NCBI GenBank assembly: GCA_020638855.1
Contig: JACKHT010000005.1
Coordinates: 133,376-197,375, forward strand
Source: Planctomycetota bacterium
GTDB taxonomy: Bacteria; Planctomycetota; UBA1135; GCA-002686595
Length of the DNA stretch: 64,000 bases
Reading direction: 5' to 3'
This document shows, piece after piece, positions 60,104 through 64,000 of the stretch (the stretch's first letter is position 1; each line of letters begins with the position of its first letter). Below the pieces are notes generated by a model that saw nothing but the letters and a program-made list of their open reading frames with translations, was not told the DNA's origin and did not search any database. A program made the position numbers and the translations under genes.

Positions 60104-62683
60104 TCAACGGGAACCTTCCTGGGTCTCGGGGAACCAAGCTCGATCGCCTTCATCAAGCCACGGCATTTCGTCCTGGCCGAAGGCATCGGCGGACAAGGGA
60201 GCGATCCCCTCCGGAGCCGGGGCTTGGTATTCCGAAGGCAACCCGGCGGTCAGGCGCAACATGCGGACCGCGCTGGCCCCGGCCACGTCCCCACCGAACT
60301 TTTCCTTCGAACGCGGGTCGTCGACCACCACCATCGTGAGGTAGGTCGGTCCATCGGGCGTCACCCGCCCCACCGCGCACATCGACGAGGTGTAGCAGGT
60401 CTTGCGCTTGCCCTTGTGGTCGCGCAGGCCCTTCAGGCTTTGGTAACAAGCCTTCGAACATTGGGTGTGGTTGGCTTCGTGCTCGAGCACGTGTTGCAGT
60501 TCCACGTGCAGACACACCTCGCTCTCGACCTTTTCGGTGGTGCCGGTTTTGGTGCCGATGTACGCAAATTCGGGGCACAGCTTGGGGTTTGCAACGCGCC
60601 GTCCGGTTCCGTGTTCGGCACCTTGGGCCATCATCGCCAGTACTTCGTCACAAGCCCGTTGCGAGAGCACACGGTGGGGCTCTTCGACCACAAAGCTGCG
60701 CCAATCGGACCCCTGCGAAACGGCATCGACCAGCTGCAAGGGGCGGAATTCGCCGCCTCGGACGATGGTGGCGAGGCCTTGGGCATGCTGCCACAGGGTC
60801 ACCCCCAGCTCGTGCCCGAAGCACACCGAAGCGTGGGTGTGCACGCGGCTCCAGGTGCCCTTGACGAGCGGCGGCAGGTAGCCTGGGTGTTCGGGTCCGA
60901 GCCCGATTTCGGGGCGCGACCCGTAACCCAGGTCGATCAGCAGACCGCGCAGATCGGCAGGATCCAGGCGCAAGCCGATCTGCACCAGCACGGCGTTGAC
61001 CGACAGGGCCAAGCCTTCGCTGGCGGTGATTCTGGCTGCGTTGGGAGCTCCCTCGGCTTCTTTGATCAGGCGCCGACTCTTGCCGTTTTGAACCACGATC
61101 CCGCGCGGGGCAAAGGTCTCGATCTGTTCTTCGGGGCGCACCACGCCGCGGTCGAGCGCGGCGGCCATGATCACGGCCTTGAAGGTCGATCCGGGGGTGA
61201 ACACGTGCTGGGTCGGAAGGAAGCGCGCACCGGGATAGGCCTGCAGTCCATCCACCGCGAGCACTTTGCCCGTTTCCACCTCGATGCAAATGCCCATGGC
61301 CAGGGCCGGATCGAAGCGGTCCATGACGCGCAAGAGTTCGCTGTGCAGCTCCACTTGCAGTTCGGAGTCGAGGGTCGAATGCAGCTCGACCATCGGATCG
61401 GCGTCGCGGTATCCCTCCAGGTAGTCCGGGACTTCCCGATCGGGCCAGCGCAAGCGACGGTCACGGGCCACGCGCCGCGCGCGCACTTCATAGGACCGCG
61501 CGTTCTCGCGCCATTCGCGCTCGAGACCGGACTGGTCCAGCAAGCTCGAACAAAGTCGCTCGACCCCTGACCAGGGCTTCCATTGGCTGGCCAACTCCTG
61601 GGCGCGGGCCAAGACCGGATCGCCGGGCTGATCCCAGGGCAACCGATGGGGTGCGGTGTCGCGTTCGAGCCGCGCTTGGGCCATAGCATCGTCGGCCCCC
61701 AGAACACCCCAGTGGCCGAGCACCCCAAAGGCGTCCTCGTCCTCGCCCGCCCCCATAGGCAGCATGCCCAGTTCTTGGCTGCGCACCGGCTGGAAGCGCT
61801 GCAACGACGGCTTGAGCTGCACTTGCCAAGGGGACACGGTTTCGGCTTTGAGCAACTTGGCCAGTTCGTGGGCCGAAAGCGGATCGACGCCCTTCTGCAC
61901 GACCCGGAAGGTGGTCGGGCACAGCTCCGCCCAAATCGCATCGGCCAGGTAGGCGCGCTGTTCGTAGGGCGCCATGCGGTGCATGTCCTCGGTGACGTCG
62001 CTCGGCAAGCCGAAGCCACGCACGAGCGTGGCCAGGTCGCCTAGCAAGCGGGCGGTCCAGCGTTCGGGGCGGCCCTTGGCGTTGGGACCCAGGTGCCGCA
62101 CGCGTTCGTTTTCGCTGAGCACGACCTCGGGCTGCCAAGCCAACGTCGCGTAGCGTTTGTCTTCGAGCACGACCCATTGCCAGCCGGCCATGCATTCCGG
62201 ATCGGCTTCGGGGTCGAGACTTCCGCGGCGCAGCCATTCCTGGACCTGGGGCACGGCCTGCGCGTCGAAGCGCAAGAGACGCGGATGGGCGGGCACGACC
62301 AAACCGCTGCCGGGGGCGACCCCCATGGGCAGCAAGCGTTCGAGCAAAGCGCTCGGATCTTCCTGGAGCACCCCACCGATCACTTGGGCCAAATGGTCCG
62401 GGGTGTGGGTGCGCCAAAGGGCCCGCGGGGAGACGGTCAAGTCAAAGCACTCAACCGAAAGGGCCAACGCCTGGCCGTGGCGATCGTACAGTTCGAAGGG
62501 AGTGCGGGGCGCGGTCTGCTCCACCAGCGTACGCGGTTGAACGCCCTCTGCGGCAAAGGCCAGGTGCACCGAACGTGCCAAAACCACCAGCAGGACCGCG
62601 GCAATCAAGTGCGCCGTGATCCGCCTGCGCCCATCGTAGTCCCCCCCCAGGGAACCACCGGCGGTGGATTTGCCATTGCTCAT
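60104..62683 (-). CDS. ftsI: Division transpeptidase FtsI/PBP3-like with Cys-rich insertion
   Basis: Class B penicillin-binding proteins crosslink peptidoglycan in the periplasm. The product is 859 residues, some 270 longer than E. coli FtsI. A basic N-terminus and one transmembrane segment precede a long dimerisation region. The transpeptidase motifs are TPGSTFK (SxxK, about residue 499), SVN in ALSVNAVLV, and TKTGTTEK (KTG, about 711-713). Directly after KTG comes an insert of about 50 residues with five cysteines and several histidines (VCLHVELQHVLEHEANHTQC, then CYQ and CYTSSMC) not found in model FtsI. The gene lies between ftsL-like and murE and starts by ATGA overlap. Confidence 0.93.
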   Translation of the reverse strand: MSNGKSTAGGSLGGDYDGRRRITAHLIAAVLLVVLARSVHLAFAAEGVQPRTLVEQTAPRTPFELYDRHGQALALSVECFDLTVSPRALWRTHTPDHLAQVIGGVLQEDPSALLERLLPMGVAPGSGLVVPAHPRLLRFDAQAVPQVQEWLRRGSLDPEADPECMAGWQWVVLEDKRYATLAWQPEVVLSENERVRHLGPNAKGRPERWTARLLGDLATLVRGFGLPSDVTEDMHRMAPYEQRAYLADAIWAELCPTTFRVVQKGVDPLSAHELAKLLKAETVSPWQVQLKPSLQRFQPVRSQELGMLPMGAGEDEDAFGVLGHWGVLGADDAMAQARLERDTAPHRLPWDQPGDPVLARAQELASQWKPWSGVERLCSSLLDQSGLEREWRENARSYEVRARRVARDRRLRWPDREVPDYLEGYRDADPMVELHSTLDSELQVELHSELLRVMDRFDPALAMGICIEVETGKVLAVDGLQAYPGARFLPTQHVFTPGSTFKAVIMAAALDRGVVRPEEQIETFAPRGIVVQNGKSRRLIKEAEGAPNAARITASEGLALSVNAVLVQIGLRLDPADLRGLLIDLGYGSRPEIGLGPEHPGYLPPLVKGTWSRVHTHASVCFGHELGVTLWQHAQGLATIVRGGEFRPLQLVDAVSQGSDWRSFVVEEPHRVLSQRACDEVLAMMAQGAEHGTGRRVANPKLCPEFAYIGTKTGTTEKVESEVCLHVELQHVLEHEANHTQCSKACYQSLKGLRDHKGKRKTCYTSSMCAVGRVTPDGPTYLTMVVVDDPRSKEKFGGDVAGASAVRMLRLTAGLPSEYQAPAPEGIAPLSADAFGQDEMPWLDEGDRAWFPETQEGSR

Positions 62684-62940
62684 TGGACCCCCCTGCCATC
62701 GGCCCCTGCCGACGACTCCTTCCTCCGTGCATTGTTCAGGGTTTCGGTCTGGGCCTCGAATTCAAACCGAGAGATTTCGCTGCGCAACCCGGAAATGCGC
62801 CGCTCGTACCACTCGACCTCTACCTGGAGCTTCTGCAACCGGGCACCTTCTTCAAAATTGTCCGCCTGCACGAAGCAGGTGAAGGTCCCGACGCCGAAGG
62901 CGACGCCGGCCACGAAGAATGCCAGGAGGCCGCGGGTCAT
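62680..62940 (-). CDS. FtsL-like small bitopic division protein
   Basis: The product is 86 residues with an N-terminal transmembrane helix (about 4-23) followed by a short coiled coil (ARLQKLQVEVEWYERRISGLRSEISRFEFE). Size, topology and position between rsmH and ftsI match FtsL, which joins FtsB and FtsW-FtsI in the divisome; sequence identity in this family is always low. It overlaps both neighbours by 4 bases (ATGA), so it is translationally coupled. The assignment rests on context. Confidence 0.75.
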   Translation of the reverse strand: MTRGLLAFFVAGVAFGVGTFTCFVQADNFEEGARLQKLQVEVEWYERRISGLRSEISRFEFEAQTETLNNARRKESSAGADGRGVQ

Positions 62941-63899
62941 GGGTTGGCTCCTGCGCCCGGGGTGGGCGCGGGTGGTTGGGAGGCGGATTGCGCCCGCAGT
63001 CGGATGGCCCCGCGCAGCCGGGCCGAGCGGGCACGGGCGTTGCGGCGCACCTCGTGGTGGGTGGGCGCGATGGGTTTTTTGCTACACAGTTCCCATCGGC
63101 CCGCTTGGGCGCCTTCGGCCAAAAATCGCTTGACGACTTGATCCTCACCCGAATGGAAGGCGATCACGGCCAGCACGCCGCCCTCCTCCAGCAGGTCCTC
63201 GGCGGTCTGCAATCCGGCCAGGAGCTCGGCTCCCTCTTGGTTGACCTCGCGCCGGAGGGCTTGGAAAACCTTGGTCGCCGGGTGGATACGCGCCCCTCCG
63301 CCCAGGGTCTCAGCCACGAGCTCCGCCAGGGCGCCGGTGCGCTTGAAAGGTACGCGCGTGCGGGCGCGTACGATGGCGGAAGCGATGTGCCTGGAACGAT
63401 GCTCGTCCCCTTCGCGAAAGAAAAGGTCCGCCAGGGCCTCTTCCCCCCAATCGTTGATGATGTCGGCGGCGGTGACCTTCCGGCGGGGATCCATCCGCAT
63501 GTCGAGCGGACCATCCTTTTGGAAGGAAAAACCGCGTGACGGCCGGTCGAGCTGGAGCGAGCTTGCGCCCACATCCATCAACCACCCGACCGGCCGATCA
63601 CAACGGAGTTTGCGCGCTAGGCGCGCAAGATTGGAGAGCCGTGAGCGCGAAATGCGCACCCGATCTCCGAATGGCTGCAGGTTCTGCCGGGCTAGATCCA
63701 GAATCTCTGGATCCTGATCCACGCCAAAAACGTGGATCCCCGGCATCGCCTTCAGCAGCAACGCCGAATGCCCCCCGGCACCCAGCGTCCCATCCACAAT
63801 CCAACCCGAGGTTCTCAGGGAAGGCGCCCTACCCCCCAGCAGGGCAACCACCTCAGGGCCTAGGACCGGGATGTGCACCGACGAAGGATCAGCCGACAT
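62937..63899 (-). CDS. rsmH: 16S rRNA (cytosine-1402-N4)-methyltransferase RsmH (MraW)
   Basis: RsmH methylates C1402 of 16S rRNA using S-adenosylmethionine. From ATG 63899, preceded by a GGAGGG site, the product is 320 residues. It shows HIPVLGPEVVALL, the SAM loop VDGTLGAGGHSALLL with GVDQDPEIL, the ADIINDWGEEALADLFF block and AVIAFHSGEDQVVKRF. The latter carries an HSGED variant of the common HSLED. It opens the visible dcw block; mraZ, if present, lies beyond the window. Confidence 0.95.
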   Translation of the reverse strand: MSADPSSVHIPVLGPEVVALLGGRAPSLRTSGWIVDGTLGAGGHSALLLKAMPGIHVFGVDQDPEILDLARQNLQPFGDRVRISRSRLSNLARLARKLRCDRPVGWLMDVGASSLQLDRPSRGFSFQKDGPLDMRMDPRRKVTAADIINDWGEEALADLFFREGDEHRSRHIASAIVRARTRVPFKRTGALAELVAETLGGGARIHPATKVFQALRREVNQEGAELLAGLQTAEDLLEEGGVLAVIAFHSGEDQVVKRFLAEGAQAGRWELCSKKPIAPTHHEVRRNARARSARLRGAIRLRAQSASQPPAPTPGAGANP

Positions 63900-64000
63900 G
63901 GCCGGACCCTCCCGTGTGTTGTTGCGTTTGATGGGCGTCCATGCGGCGATCACGACGTCTCCCCTCCGGGCCGCATCCCACCGGGCCGCAACCCACCGGG

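Noticed and set aside
1..64000. General reassignment of UGA in this organism
   Set aside because: Many clear genes here end in TGA at the expected length (for example ftsI and ftsL overlaps as ATGA), so UGA is an ordinary stop.

Overview
The window is GC-rich bacterial chromosome, densely coded on both strands, with no phage, insertion sequence, CRISPR array, rRNA or tRNA gene that I can recognise. The gene content points to Planctomycetota. Indicators are a division and cell-wall (dcw) cluster that runs from rsmH to murB without ftsQ, ftsA or ftsZ, a sigma factor gene directly followed by a membrane Ser/Thr kinase, two sulfatase-superfamily lipoproteins, large exported carboxypeptidase-regulatory-like proteins, a CRTAC1-type FG-GAP lipoprotein and zinc-ribbon membrane proteins. 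This assignment is inference from gene content, not from a marker-gene search.

Layout. 1-2726: a cut-off short-chain dehydrogenase diverges from a UvrD/PcrA helicase. 2978-6862: a membrane-anchored coiled-coil protein of about 1,290 residues. 6946-16187 (minus): four exported or membrane genes in a row (M28-type membrane peptidase, membrane glycosyltransferase with TPRs, sulfatase-fold lipoprotein, Ig-like repeat protein). 16321-24261: CRTAC1-like lipoprotein, two small unknowns, thioesterase, FAD oxidoreductase, LplT-like transporter. 24358-28476: kinase and ECF-type sigma factor, divergent from a membrane-anchored coiled-coil protein. 28742-32064: an exported protein and thiC under a TPP riboswitch. 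32309-34513: a HEAT-repeat protein whose in-frame signal peptide is separated from it by two UGA codons. 34758-42905: zinc-ribbon protein, canonical sulfatase, alpha/beta hydrolase, L,D-transpeptidase, M3 peptidase, NTF2-like protein. 43065-45262: four overlapping genes forming a membrane heme/Rieske redox cassette. 45385-47810: a thioredoxin-like lipoprotein interrupted by one in-frame UGA (candidate selenoprotein) and a membrane-cupin fusion. 47988-63899 (minus): rsmH, ftsL-like, ftsI, murE, murF, mraY, ftsW, a LysM protein, murG, murC, murB, then thrS.

How it fits together. The dcw block supplies nearly the whole lipid II pathway from UDP-MurNAc onward (murD is missing here) plus a SEDS/PBP synthase pair, so this organism very probably builds peptidoglycan although no tubulin-type division genes accompany the cluster. 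MurE carries the DNPR signature usual for meso-diaminopimelate addition, which matches the separate L,D-transpeptidase gene. The most novel-looking items are the UGA-interrupted thioredoxin-like gene, in which the UGA falls where the attacking cysteine of a CxxC would be and is followed by a hairpin, the coupled four-gene redox cassette, and a cysteine-rich insertion directly behind the KTG motif of the division transpeptidase.
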